From Colias croceus (Eukaryota; Arthropoda; Insecta; Lepidoptera; Pieridae): DNA of 64,000 bases. Shown here piece by piece: positions 53,401-64,000 of this stretch. Made by a program: the position numbers and the translations under genes. The notes under the pieces were generated by a model that ran no database searches, had not been told where the DNA came from, and saw only the letters and a program-made list of their open reading frames with translations. The stretch lies in assembly GCF_905220415.1 (NCBI RefSeq), contig NC_059568.1, positions 6,696,001-6,760,000 of the forward strand, read 5' to 3'. Within the stretch, counting starts at the first letter, position 1. Every line of letters begins with the position of its first letter.

Positions 53401-56192
53401 ATACATTTTTTGATTAAATTAGCATCGAAGCTAGGAATAATAATGGCATGTGAAATTGATAAAAAAAGCAAACGTCATAATATATTGATTCATTATTCAT
53501 TAATAATTGATATGAAAATTCATATAACAAGCTTGTGAAAAGTAGATACGAATTCGTCTGTGCAATTATACTCAATCTTACTATTATGACATGCGTTCTA
53601 CGTAAAATATACTGAATATATCATACGATATATTATGTATTTGTTGTTGGTAAAACAGAAATAAGAGGTAATATCCTCAACAACATAACATTTCGCTGGC
53701 ATTGTCTACGGCGGAACTTTTTGAGAGCCACATTAATTGAAGGGCTCCCTGAATGGGTTGAATGGGAAACAACGTAAGTAGGTGAAATATGAAAGAGCTC
53801 GGTAAGTTTTAATTCTGTCGATTCAACTTCTTGGATGGCTCGTGTTAATAATTCAGTGGCTGAGGGAAAGACCGCATCGTTACCGGCGTGCCACGCGGTT
53901 ACCGCTTCACTTCTTAGAGAATTACTTTTTTACTCAAATCGATACCTACTAGGGAAGCAGAGGCTTGAACGTTCCGTGTGCACAGCTTTGCTGCGCTTTT
54001 TAACATATAAATTATAAAATATTTCGGTTAAATTTTGTAGCGAAAGTGGTTTTTGTTATTTATATGACGGTATAATTTTAATTTATTTAGTATTTAAAGC
54101 TTGAATCAAAAATTTTATATCCCTTTTCTATGATATATTTGAGCGGAACTCTACCGAGTTTGGCACACTCATAGTTTATAGTTTGTGGTATCTGGTATCC
54201 GTTCAGTGGGTTTCGACGTCCTTTTTGTGCGTTTGTATGCATGCTTGCAGGAAACTACATAAACACACCCATCCATCTTCAACACAAGCTCATGTTTTCA
54301 ATATAAGTAAGGGGAATATAAGAAAAGATGTTTCGGATTATTTTACTCTATTTGCATTAATGTTGTTTTAATATGATGGTTCGTTTTTGTGCTTCAATAT
54401 TTAAAACGGCGAGTTTTTAATACTTATAATATTCGTATTATTTATAATAGCATTAAATCCAAGCTGAATACTCTTGCAGAACAGTTTCCAAATAAGATTA
54501 TATGATCAATAAACAGTAACATTTATTTCTAAATCATAGTTTACTTTTTCAGATAGGAAAGGATAAATTTGAGTGTCTGCAGTAGATTTATTATCATCAA
54601 TGAATTAGGCATCGCGTTATTATAAATTCAATATTGCATGCAGATAATGCAATAAGATCTATGATACTTTGCTCTGAATTTATATCTTTAAACTCTAAAA
54701 CTGTTCAAATGTTGTTTGTAGGCAGGTACCTATGCATATTATAATTTATCTATTTTTTGGTAACCAATAGAGAAAGTTGTGAAAATTATAATCAATAGTT
54801 AAGCTTTAACAATATTTTGTGGCATAAATGTTATTTATAAAACAAGCATAATGAATGGGTATCAATTAATATAGTTTATTCAAGGTTTATTCAAGGTTTA
54901 TTTGAATTAATAATAAAGAAACATTATATTCGACAGCGACCATCATTTAATGTTTAGGGAGAAGAGACGAATGTGCGACGAATTGGTTGTATTTTTTCGA
55001 TATTAAGTATTAAACAGCGGCAAACCTCACCCGGGCTATAAACTGCGCCCGCCGTGTATCACGCAGGCCTTCACTTCTCCCATACCCTACAATCTTATTT
55101 TATTACTCGTGCTGCGCCTAAATTCTCCGATTATTAATGTTATTCTGCCAATATACTATACGGAAAGCATATATGTTGGCTTGCTGGCATCAATGTTTCA
55201 ATTTTTTATAGGTACGTGCTGTTAGTCGTAACGTGCAATGTTAGAACTAATCGACGATGGCGGAAGACCAAGCTCAGGTACCGACCTGTGAACGCAGCTG
55301 GGTACTGATGCAGGTCCTCAGCGGTCACTCCATCTAACAAAAAGCATACATCAAAATATATTTTTCCTCAAAACAGACGCAAAGCCATTCAATTCGCAAT
55401 CGCAGCGTTCGCAGTGCCCGAATTTCGTGTATGCTTTTTGATAGAAGTAAATACTAATTTAGCTGCCTAATGAAACACATGAACGGGAAATTCATCAAGC
55501 ATAAATAGAAAAGAGCAAAACTTCGCGTAGCTACAATATTATAAAAAGCATTTCCATATTTTTCGTAGTATACTGTTGAATTAGTTACCTATGTGAAACT
55601 GAAGCAATACCGCTTATGAGAAGAATCATAGTATATATATATATACTTATATGTGGGTACACCACATATAAGTATTATTATTTACTTTTTAAATTGTTTA
55701 CCTAGTAGTTTTAATATAAAGATTTATCTCTTATTATTGTACAATTGCATAAAATAAAGCTTCGAATTTTAGTTGTGATAAAAATTGTATTATTATCATC
55801 TACAAAAGGGTTATCAAAGGCCACTACACTATATTGAGTGTCCGCTGCTGTGCGCCACATTTTAAAAATTACGTATTTATCAATAACAGATAAATCAACC
55901 TTGGATAGAGGACATTCTTCAATCTGTGTTTCTATGTGCTATTAAATAATAATTAATGTAGATAATAATAAAGCAGGATTATACTCATGATATGATTGTA
56001 TAGTCACCGAACCTCGAAAAGTGTACAAAGTTTGAATTGAAACTGTCCGTTTAATGTTGGTCGAAATCGAGTGTAGAGGAGTCGGTTACAAACAAACATG
56101 TCGTTTACATCCAAACATACAGCCTACAGGTGGAGCTAATAAAAGCGTGGTAAGTCCGCGGTCCAATGAAAAGATAAACATTATACATAATA
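50418..56192. other. Long transposon-poor stretch without recognisable genes
   Basis: About 5.8 kb. Open frames stay below 75 codons and resemble no family. GC-richer patches lie at 52440-52560, 52850-53060, 53820-53910, 55020-55090 and 55250-55330. A short hairpin (ACTTATATGTGG / CCACATATAAGT) is at about 55646-55675, and an AAAAAGCATACA inverted pair at about 55338/55425. It could be a large intron or an intergenic regulatory region. Confidence 0.4.
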
Positions 56193-56352
56193 CTAGCTTA
56201 CCGCCCGCGGCTTCGCCCGCTTTCTCTAAAACGATTTGAGATTTAAACTATCCTATCTCTCAAGTTGGATTGAACTGCACATGGTGTGCGAATTTTATTA
56301 TAATCGATTTAGTGGTTTAGGAGTCCATTGAGGACAAACATTGTGACACGAA
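56193..56352 (-). mobile_element. Helitron-like element (5' end degraded)
   Basis: CTAGCTTACCGCCCGCGG after A56192. Similarity ends near GTGACACGA. Confidence 0.7.
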
Positions 56353-58074
56353 ACTAAGCGAAAAATATAAGTATGAAAAAAATATATATAATAATATGTA
56401 TATTTCCTTTATAGAAAATTTTCTAACTCAGTGAATAAGTTGAACAGTATATTATACAGCTTCCATTGTAAAAAAGGTACCGGGAAAGTTTGCCGGGTAA
56501 CTAAAGATTTCAACACAATTATAAAAGTATTAAATATTATTATTATTATAGATATATTATTTATTGCTGGCTGTAGTTATGGTACAAACAAATAGTATAA
56601 ACAAAAAATGTGGATCCATTGATACATCGTCATTGAAATGGAATGTTGAACGGCACGACAGATAGAAACTAATAACAAGCAAAGTGCGAGCTCTCGATAA
56701 TATTGCATTATCACGGAGACTGATTTGTGTAGTCGCAAGGGATTTGAGAGGGATTCAATCTCAATAACATAATTAAATTGTAAATGGAAAAATAATCTGG
56801 CGTGAAAAAATATCTATAAAATCGGGTCTACGGGATATCAGTGACAATAAAATGAAAATAATAAAGTACCTACTAGTTGGAGATCAATCGGCGCGGTCAC
56901 GGTGGGTAGACTAAACGTAGAACACATAGTTCAAATAGTAACATTTTTCATAGCATTTATATGTATGTATATGGAACGCCTATTGTTTCATTAATTAAAG
57001 TTATATAAATTTCTTGGGATATAACAATAATATTATATGAATCCACTAAAAATCAACATGCAAGTTTATCTTGACCATTGTTTATAATTCAGTATTATCA
57101 GATATTATTTAATAACTTTTGCTTTATGGTAGCCTTATCTCCGCAGGTATTGCATAGTTACCGATATGACATCTCCCGCATCGTGTGAGATAATAATTAT
57201 TATGCAATGAAAATTCGAATACGTACGCTTGACTCCACAGTAAATCATGGCAATCATGCTTTGACAAGTGAGCTGCATAATGTTACCTATCGGCGGAGTG
57301 AGGGCACGTGCCATAGCAAGATGTAATCTGATACACTTCATCAACGGAACCAATCGATTTACTATACAGCTTCATTAAATAACCTTTGAGGCTTTAGCAG
57401 TCGTATAAGCTCTTTTGCAGCCTTATATTAATACCTAGCTAATTAATATGTTAATATTTATTTTTATTATTTTATATGTAGGTATTACCTAGTCTATATA
57501 TATATGTATGGATGATTGTGAAGATTGCAGATTTAACGTCTAAAACTCCGGTATTTAGTCGATTAGATACATAAATAAGCTAAAACAACGAGGGTGAGGT
57601 CTCAAACTATATAATGTTTATTTTTATATTACAAAATCCATTAAAAATGGCGATCTATAATTGGATATAAACTATGAACAGAGTCTATTAAGTACACCAT
57701 CAGTTTAGCTATTATTAAACACATTGTCTACAGCATTTCCAATATGCTTCCAATGAATACAATACATGGATGACGTCGAGCTGAAACATAATGCTGTCGT
57801 GTTGGTTATCACAAAGCCTTCAAATTGCGTTGGAAGCTATTGCAAAACAATACGCAATTAAATAAATTGGAAGTAGCAGATAGGATATGCTTTAAACGTG
57901 TAACATTTACAGTTTTTTAGAAATTCTTTTTTATAGATACATGTTTGCGATTACCTATGTAATTTTCTATCAGTTAGTAAGGTTATAACTTTCAACAATA
58001 TAGGGAATTTTAATGGAATATATTAGTGTATGTGAAATGTAAATTATATACCAATTACAAATATCGAGGGTGCA
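56353..58074. other. Unannotated stretch
   Basis: No gene or repeat recognised. Confidence 0.4.
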
Positions 58075-58160
58075 TTAATCTCAGCCCCCGGAATCACAGA
58101 CACAATAGAAAATCTATTGTGTCGTGGCCCGATCGGGCCGCTCGGGGCTCAATGGGATAA
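58075..58160 (+). mobile_element. 85-bp TTAA-flanked micro-element, copy C
   Basis: Same orientation as copy A. TTAA on the left (58075-58078), ATAA on the right (one change). GGCCCGATCGGGCC is a perfect 14-bp palindrome here. Confidence 0.8.
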
Positions 58161-58283
58161 ACAATTGTATGCATATATTATTATTTCACTATTGTTTATT
58201 ATATTATAATGTATCTAGATTCTAGACGGAAAGATGGAACAACAAAGCCCAACGCGGGGCAAACAAAATCATAGTCACTTTAA

Positions 58284-58505
58284 TCTATACTTCTATACTA
58301 ATATTATAAATGCGAAAGTAACTCTGTCTGTCTGTCTGTTACTCAATCAAGCCTTAACTACTGAACCAATTTGCATGAAATTAGGTATAGAGATATTTTG
58401 ATACCCGAGAAAGGACATTAGGTTTTATCCTGGAAATCTCACGGGAACAGGAACTTTGCGGGTTTTTCTTTGATTGCGCGGGCGATGCCGCGGGCGGTAA
58501 GCTAG
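58284..58505 (+). mobile_element. Helitron-like element, full length
   Basis: TCTATACTTCTATACTAATA after A58283; ends GGGCGGTAAGCTAG before T58506. Confidence 0.75.
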
Positions 58506-60858
58506 TAATATTATAATTGATCTCACAATGAGCCGATCAAACAATGACAGTCGTATATGAAATCAGATTATTTTATAAATCATAATTATAGCCACAGATT
58601 ATTATTACAGCTATCGGGAATCTTACGAGAACTTTTGTTTTGCTCAACAATAGAGCTGTTTAAAGTTCTTTCACAATGTCCAACAATTGTTATTAAACGC
58701 TGTTCATTACTAAAACAAATCTCACAAATAACATTTAATGCTTAATCATGCTTAATATTTTTGAAAGAAGCTATTTCATTGGACCTTATATCAATGTGTC
58801 AATAATATTGAACGAGAAAAACGGTTTTTAATTTTCATAATGCTCTCTAGAAAATATATTACAAAAAGACATATGTATTGCTCCAAACATTTTTAACTTA
58901 AAGTATAATAAAGATCAAAATAAGGTAGTCGGCCGCGGCTAAATTTATAAACTGTGAATTAAAATATCCGATTTGTTGAATGATTCGTTGTTATCGTTTG
59001 CTTTCTGTTTCGATAAGCTGCTATCGTATGCAATAACCTAGTTAATTTTGTTCAAGAATGTAATTTACAGCAAAACAAAAAAAATGTGTTTTATTTAGAA
59101 ACAATTCTAAATAAAGGGTCGAGAAAACAAAAGCATAAACAGAAATGGGTAACCCGTTTTATGAAGTTGGTTTCTCTCCATTTCATTAAATCTCAGACAA
59201 GTAGTTGATTTTAACGTCCATAGCATTACTTTTTACTTTTCAAACTAGGCATATAACTTCTCATATTGACAAATCACTCTAATAACTTACCTAAATGCAT
59301 TTATTTTCAAGCAAAATTTCAAATACCTATTAAGTAGGACGTAGGTACCCACCGACTGCCGATAGCCATTTCCAATAGATAATATGCTAATCATTGCTGA
59401 CAGATGTGATTTCATTCCGATTATATATTAGTAATAAGTACTTGATTGGATCGTGGTTCAATTTCTATTTACCAAATTAATTAACTAGATTCCCGTGGAA
59501 ATCCCTCTACATTTCAAACTTAATTTTCTTTCGAGCGATCCAAAGCTTTCTCATTAAATTTCTATCAGTGTGGTCTCGATGATCTAAAACACACGTAAAG
59601 TAATCAATATCGTTATTGTATTGAAGATAATGTCCGGCATTGAAATACTACTCCCATCGTACAAGTCGCTCATGAAAATTATCTTTCTGCTAAATGGAAT
59701 ATATTTATATAGCTCATGTTTTATTCTGATGTCACCTATATTCTTATAAAAATTCATCCAAATCCGTAAAGTTGGTTTTACGTGAAGGCTTAACAAACAT
59801 CCATACAAACAAACTCTCGCGTTTATAGGTTGTACACATTAAAATGATTTTAATGATCTTGATCTTTAGTATGATTTTTAAACTCATGATGCAACTTTAC
59901 TTCTTTCAAATCTTTAGTGTGTATGGAAATAAACAAGAAATAAACATTATTTTTTAATACAATTCAATGTTATATTATGAACTTACTGACACTTGACACA
60001 AAAAGTTAAATTCATATTGTATGAGCATCATATTTCGATTCAAAGGGTTTACTTTGTTATGAAAACAAATCCGAACTGCAATAATGGTTTTTGTTATTTT
60101 TTTCGAAAGTGTGGAATTTTATAAACCTTTTTTTGGTGAGCAATCTCGGATTCGATTTACAAAACTATCAGTGTTGGATTCACAGTCATGGGAAAAAAGA
60201 ATGAACGTGTCGTAGACATAGCGTGAGTGTACATCAAATATCCTATAGATACAATATATACATTGTAAATATAGAAACGAGGTAGATTGTAGGTAGACTA
60301 AAATTATGATATCGAAGTACCAATTAATAGTGATGTTAGGCGACCCATGGCAACCATTACTAACTACAGATTAGTACTATGTGCAGTAACTATGTACATT
60401 GCACTTAGACGAGTAAACCGTAAGAGTTAACCTAATGATGTTATAACTTATAATTGTTTTAGTACACAAGAACTACTTTAATATAAAAGTAAAAGCGTTC
60501 CACTTAGAATCTAACTTAAATTGCCGGATAACAGCATTTATATGAACTCTGTGAACGCGCGGTTTTACCAAAACGCAAAGCACAGTATTAAATTAATATA
60601 ACGAAGTACTTTTGTGATCATAACGTAAATTAGCAGTTTTGGTCAAAGCATATTGTATCATAAATTCGTGAAACACGCTTCGGCGGCGGGAGGCGAAATA
60701 AATCTCCAATATTATACTCATGTGTGGAATCGGTACACCATACAAGAGACGTTTTTAAACAAATACATTTTATATCACGACGTGCGAAGCTGACTTTTCT
60801 ATGGTATATATAGAGGTGAGTCGGTGTAAAAAAAGCAATTATTTTACAATATAATATA
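58506..60858. other. Unannotated stretch
   Basis: No gene recognised. Short AT-rich open frames only. Confidence 0.4.
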
Positions 60859-60946
60859 TCCATACTAATATTATAAATGCGAAAGTAACTCTGTCTGTCT
60901 GCCTGTTACTCAATCACGCCTAAACTAGCCGCGGGCGGAAACTTAG
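60859..60946 (+). mobile_element. Helitron-like element, internally deleted (88 bp)
   Basis: TCCATACTAATATTATAAAT after A60858; ends GCGGGCGGAAACTTAG before T60947. The middle ~110 bp is missing. Confidence 0.7.
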
Positions 60947-61027
60947 TAACCTATAAACTAAGAAATAATATTGCAGTTTTCTGCTAGTAGAAGACTTTCC
61001 AAACTAGTTTTCCCCCATTTCATACGG

Positions 61028-61305
61028 ACAGAGTAGGGGGTTCATCACATAGTATAAAACAAAGTCGCTGTCGCTCTGTCCCAACTCTCTATGTATGCTT
61101 AAAATCTTGAAAACCATTTAATTGCCAATTATATGTAGAGCTCTTTGAAGAGTACCTACTCTTTAAACAAAACATGTTTGTATTGTCTAATGATAAAATA
61201 GCTGTAAACGTTGATATTCTTTTGTGTTTTGCAGGAAATTCTGTAGTAGTAGGTACCTATTAAGTACCAGCATTGCACCAGTGCGAATCCGTGGCGGGTC
61301 GCTAG
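61028..61305 (+). mobile_element. Possible Helitron-like element of another subfamily
   Basis: Ends CGTGGCGGGTCGCTAG before T61306. Inside, AAAACAAAGTCGCTGTCGC and CTATGTATGCTTAAAATC are wording typical of a moth repeat. The 5' boundary is unclear. Confidence 0.45.
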
Positions 61306-61482
61306 TTTAATTTAAAGAGAACTTTTAACTTATATACAACCAAGCCAGTCTTTAATTAGAAAATGTACACTGTATGTTTATATAATGTACGTATACTCAC
61401 TGCCAGGCGACCGCAAGGCATAAGGAGCGTAATACAAACTGACACAGTGAGACAGGGGCATAGAAATCAGGCTTCTAAATAA

Positions 61483-62097
61483 ATAAAACTATTTTATATT
61501 TTAATTCAGGCAAAGAAGGATAGAGAATATATTGTCATGCTAGAAGAGAAAGTCGAAGATGCACAAAGGGTTATTCGTAAAACAAACATTGAGATAAAAA
61601 ATGTTCCAATACAAAGTGGAGAATCGAGAGAAGATTTAATAAATATGTTTTTACACCTGTTCAGAAATATTGATTGTAAATTGGATAAATCACAAATTCG
61701 GGATATCTTTCGAGTGCGTCCCAAGTCCCGCAATGGGGACACTGTAAAGAACTCAACTATTGTAATCGAGATGAGCTCTGCATTATTAAAACGTGATATA
61801 CTAAGTATGGCGAAATCCTTTAATATTAAAAACAAAACGAAGCTACAAGCGAAACACTTGGGACTCATGACGAATGGTGACACCCCTATTTTCATCTCTG
61901 AACAATTAACTCAAAAGGGTGCTCGTCTATTTTTTCTCGCAAGAGATCTTACAAGATCGGGTAACTTCAAGTTCTGCTGGACGTCTTTTGGTCATATATA
62001 CGTGAGAAAGGATGAAAAATCTTCAATTATCACCATAAAAACCGAGTCACAAGTTCATCAGTTAATGCAGCAACAGCAAACTGCGACACAAGCATGA
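61483..62097 (+). CDS. ORF1 protein of a non-LTR retrotransposon (C-terminal part)
   Basis: The first ATG is at 61537 (186 codons), but the frame is open from 61483, so the N terminus may be truncated. A possible splice acceptor (TTTTAATTCAG) lies at 61509. A short charged helix (MLEEKVEDAQRVIRKTN) leads into IEIKNVPIQ, then RDIFRVRPK, IFISEQLTQKGARLFFLARD and FKFCWTSFGHIYVRK. This order matches the ORF1 proteins of insect CR1/Jockey-group LINEs, whose C-terminal region is related to the baculovirus FP25-type domain. Such proteins bind the element RNA and assist target-primed insertion. No frameshift is seen. It stops at TGA, and ORF2 begins 475 nt later, an unusually long gap. Confidence 0.75.
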   Translation: MKLFYILIQAKKDREYIVMLEEKVEDAQRVIRKTNIEIKNVPIQSGESREDLINMFLHLFRNIDCKLDKSQIRDIFRVRPKSRNGDTVKNSTIVIEMSSALLKRDILSMAKSFNIKNKTKLQAKHLGLMTNGDTPIFISEQLTQKGARLFFLARDLTRSGNFKFCWTSFGHIYVRKDEKSSIITIKTESQVHQLMQQQQTATQA

Positions 62098-62572
62098 CTT
62101 GCGGTACTACTATCTGTTTTTAATTGTCTTTCATTAACTGCTCTAGTGCTAGTTTTATATATTATTTTTTACTCTACTTTTAATTGTTGCATTGTAATTA
62201 AGGTGTTAGAATTGTTTGATGCCTCAACTAGTTTGAATTTTCGATGTATCTCAGTATACTATTCCACTCACCTGCCTACTAATCCAACTCATATTTCAAC
62301 TCACACCACACATACTTTTACGATTATCATCAATTACACTTCACACACATACACAAAATGCGCACACATATTACTATTATTCAAACAGTCTTACGAGTTC
62401 ATAAAACCTCTTGGCCTCTTACTGAGGGGATCTAAACTAATTACTATATACTTCAACATCTCAAACATAACCTGTTTTGATTATGACATTATCATCCAGT
62501 ATCAATTTTTTATCATTGAATTATATTTAATAAAAGCCCCACTGATACATCATGTGTACACTAACTTTAAAA
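62098..62572 (+). other. Inter-ORF region of the LINE
   Basis: 475 nt between ORF1 and ORF2, with a C/A-rich tract (CTCACACCACACATAC, 62290-62370). A 146-codon frame (62146-62586) stays open across it and overlaps the ORF2 start, but its composition is low-complexity and hydrophobic. I do not call it a gene. Confidence 0.5.
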
Positions 62573-64000
62573 ATGGCGGCAGTTAATCAACTTTATGCAA
62601 TAAGAGACTTAGATCAAACGATGCCATTTCCACAAATAAGTTGTGATATACAGGACCTTACTAAATCCATAAATATTTCAAATTCAGATCTTACTATAAT
62701 GTGCCAAAATATAAGAAGTATCTATCGAAACTTAAATGACTTCCTAACAACTGTATCGGTTCTAAAATTTGATGTGGACGTACTAATTTTTACAGAATGT
62801 AGATTAAATAAATTCAAACCCATTCCACAAATCCCTGATTATACTGCACTAGAATCGGTATTTAATCAAAATCAAAACGATGGAGTTATTATCTATGCTA
62901 AATCCTATCTTAGACCTAACCTAAAAGAAATTAAATTGGTGCATGCATCCTGTGTGCAGCTGGAAATCCTTGACCTTACCATTCTGGGCATCTACCGATC
63001 GCCCTCTAAACAAAATGCGTCTGAATATGTAGAATCTCTTAATAACCACCTTGAAAATATAAAATCACATCGTAACATAATTATAACAGGAGATATAAAT
63101 ATTGACATTCTGAATAGTATAAACGAACAATCCTATGATCGTAATAATAGAGGTAATTATTTAAATATGCTAGCTGATCATGGTTTTCTTGCTGCACACA
63201 CGCTGCCAACGAGGGATTCTAGTTGCTTAGATCACTTTATGGTGAAGCTAAACAAAACAAAATTTTCGGCAAATGCTGCTGTATTAAATACCAGTATCAC
63301 TGATCATCTAACAATCTTCTTATGTATATCGAAACTTAAAATTCATACAGTAAATTCAAAAATTACCGAATATGTGAATTATGATTTAGCCTATGACAGG
63401 CTTCTTCAAAAGAATTTAGAGTCTTTGTTATTGTGCGATGATCCTAATTTAGTCACAGAGTACCTACAGTTATATTTATCTGAGGCATTGGATGAGAGTA
63501 AAACAATTAAAAGAACAACCAAAAAACAACGAACGATTAAACCATGGATAACAGCAGGTATTCTCAGGTGTATCCGAAATAGAAATCAAATGCAACTTAA
63601 AGTTAAAGCAGACCCTCTAAACGAAATTTTAAAACTTACATACAGACGTTACAGAAACCATTGTAATAATTTGATTAAAAAATTAAAACGTAATTATGAC
63701 AGAGAAATATTAAATAAAGCAGCTAAAAACTCAAAAGAATTATGGAAGTCGATAAGACAAATTACCAACTTTAAACCAGCTAAATTACATAGTAAAGATC
63801 TTCTCAAGTCGGATTCTTCTCCTTGCAAATCGGTAAATTTAGTCAATGATTTTTTCGTTGGTGTCGGTAAACAGTTAGCAAATCAACTTTTGATTAAAAA
63901 TTCTAATATGGTAAGGAACCCTACTTCAGACACGGTTAACAAACACAGCTCCTCTTTCGTTCTTCTAAAAACAGATATCAGTGAAGTTAATACAATAATC
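62573..64000 (+). CDS. ORF2 of a CR1/Jockey-group LINE: endonuclease and start of RT region (runs off the window)
   Basis: Open for 476 codons from ATG 62573 to the window edge. The apurinic-type endonuclease domain shows its motifs in order: MCQNIRSIYRN (Asn), FTECRLNKF (Glu), GIYRSPSK (Tyr/Arg), ITGDINIDIL (Asp, Asn), SCLDHFM (Ser/Asp) and ITDHLTIFL (Asp-His). All catalytic positions look intact. By family knowledge it nicks target DNA to prime reverse transcription. A basic linker follows (KPWITAGILRCIRNRNQ, LWKSIRQITNFKP), the usual segment before the RT domain, which lies beyond 64000. ORF1 upstream is in the same orientation. The absence of stops suggests a young, possibly active copy, if the RT is also intact. 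Confidence 0.93.
   Translation, partial: MAAVNQLYAIRDLDQTMPFPQISCDIQDLTKSINISNSDLTIMCQNIRSIYRNLNDFLTTVSVLKFDVDVLIFTECRLNKFKPIPQIPDYTALESVFNQNQNDGVIIYAKSYLRPNLKEIKLVHASCVQLEILDLTILGIYRSPSKQNASEYVESLNNHLENIKSHRNIIITGDINIDILNSINEQSYDRNNRGNYLNMLADHGFLAAHTLPTRDSSCLDHFMVKLNKTKFSANAAVLNTSITDHLTIFLCISKLKIHTVNSKITEYVNYDLAYDRLLQKNLESLLLCDDPNLVTEYLQLYLSEALDESKTIKRTTKKQRTIKPWITAGILRCIRNRNQMQLKVKADPLNEILKLTYRRYRNHCNNLIKKLKRNYDREILNKAAKNSKELWKSIRQITNFKPAKLHSKDLLKSDSSPCKSVNLVNDFFVGVGKQLANQLLIKNSNMVRNPTSDTVNKHSSSFVLLKTDISEVNTII

Noticed and set aside
55250..55330. Relation of the GGTCACTCCATC patch to the 120-bp repeat
   Set aside because: Only about 12 bp match; probably chance.
61506..61895. 129-codon minus-strand frame
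   Set aside because: Antisense shadow of LINE ORF1.
62146..62586. 146-codon plus-strand frame as a third LINE gene
   Set aside because: Low-complexity (His/Thr/Ile-rich) and overlaps the ORF2 start; kept only as a finding to test.
31892..64000. Fkbp14 5' exons
   Set aside because: I looked for the signal peptide and the first half of the FKBP domain on the minus strand and found no convincing exon.

Overview
The window reads as nuclear DNA of a lepidopteran insect (moth or butterfly). It is AT-rich, has spliceosomal introns, carries TTAGG insect-telomere-type pentamers, and is full of repeats typical of Lepidoptera: short Helitron-like elements ending in CTAG, a tRNA-derived SINE, TA-flanked MITEs, and non-LTR elements. 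No species is claimed.

Only one host gene is recognisable: the 3' part of an Fkbp14-type gene (ER peptidyl-prolyl isomerase with EF-hands and a C-terminal HDEL) on the minus strand. Three coding exons lie between 29085 and 31891; the 5' exons were not found. The middle exon carries an in-frame 66-nt duplication of an EF-hand loop downstream of the normal donor, with a second possible donor at its end. I consider this the most interesting host-gene observation.

Region 1-28.5 kb is a dense transposon nest: a tandem duplication (0.1-1.7 kb), a fold-back element dimerised into a ~0.7 kb-armed palindrome (3.0-4.6 kb), 120-bp tandem repeats in opposite orientations (4.9-7.6 and 8.9-10.7 kb) with a 5'-truncated LINE inside, several MITEs, a hAT-derived fragment (16.9-17.9 kb), a TA-flanked element with GGACGCGAA motifs (18.6-20.0 kb), a broken PIF/Harbinger transposase gene with recognisable exons (21.9-23.8 kb), and a pogo-like element (26.1-27.4 kb). 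Region 28.5-36 kb holds the Fkbp14 exons, nested Helitron/hAT insertions, an 85-bp TTAA-flanked micro-element, and two long palindromes, one of 297-bp arms that look identical.

Region 36-61 kb is sparser. It contains a degenerate LTR retrotransposon (42465-47625, minus strand) and scattered Helitron-like copies, with long stretches where nothing is recognisable. From about 61.5 kb a non-LTR retrotransposon begins: ORF1 with an FP25-like C-terminal region, then an intact apurinic-type endonuclease domain running off the end at 64000.

Several insertions can be dated and classified from inside the window because a second copy of the target is present without the insertion. These are the Helitron at 24945 (empty site at 40644/40645), the Harbinger MITE at 13874 (empty site at 14585), the pogo element at 26098 (empty site at 45226), and a 25-bp hairpin at 14779 (empty site in the copy near 14442). 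Coordinates come from reading by eye; repeat boundaries may be off by a few bases.
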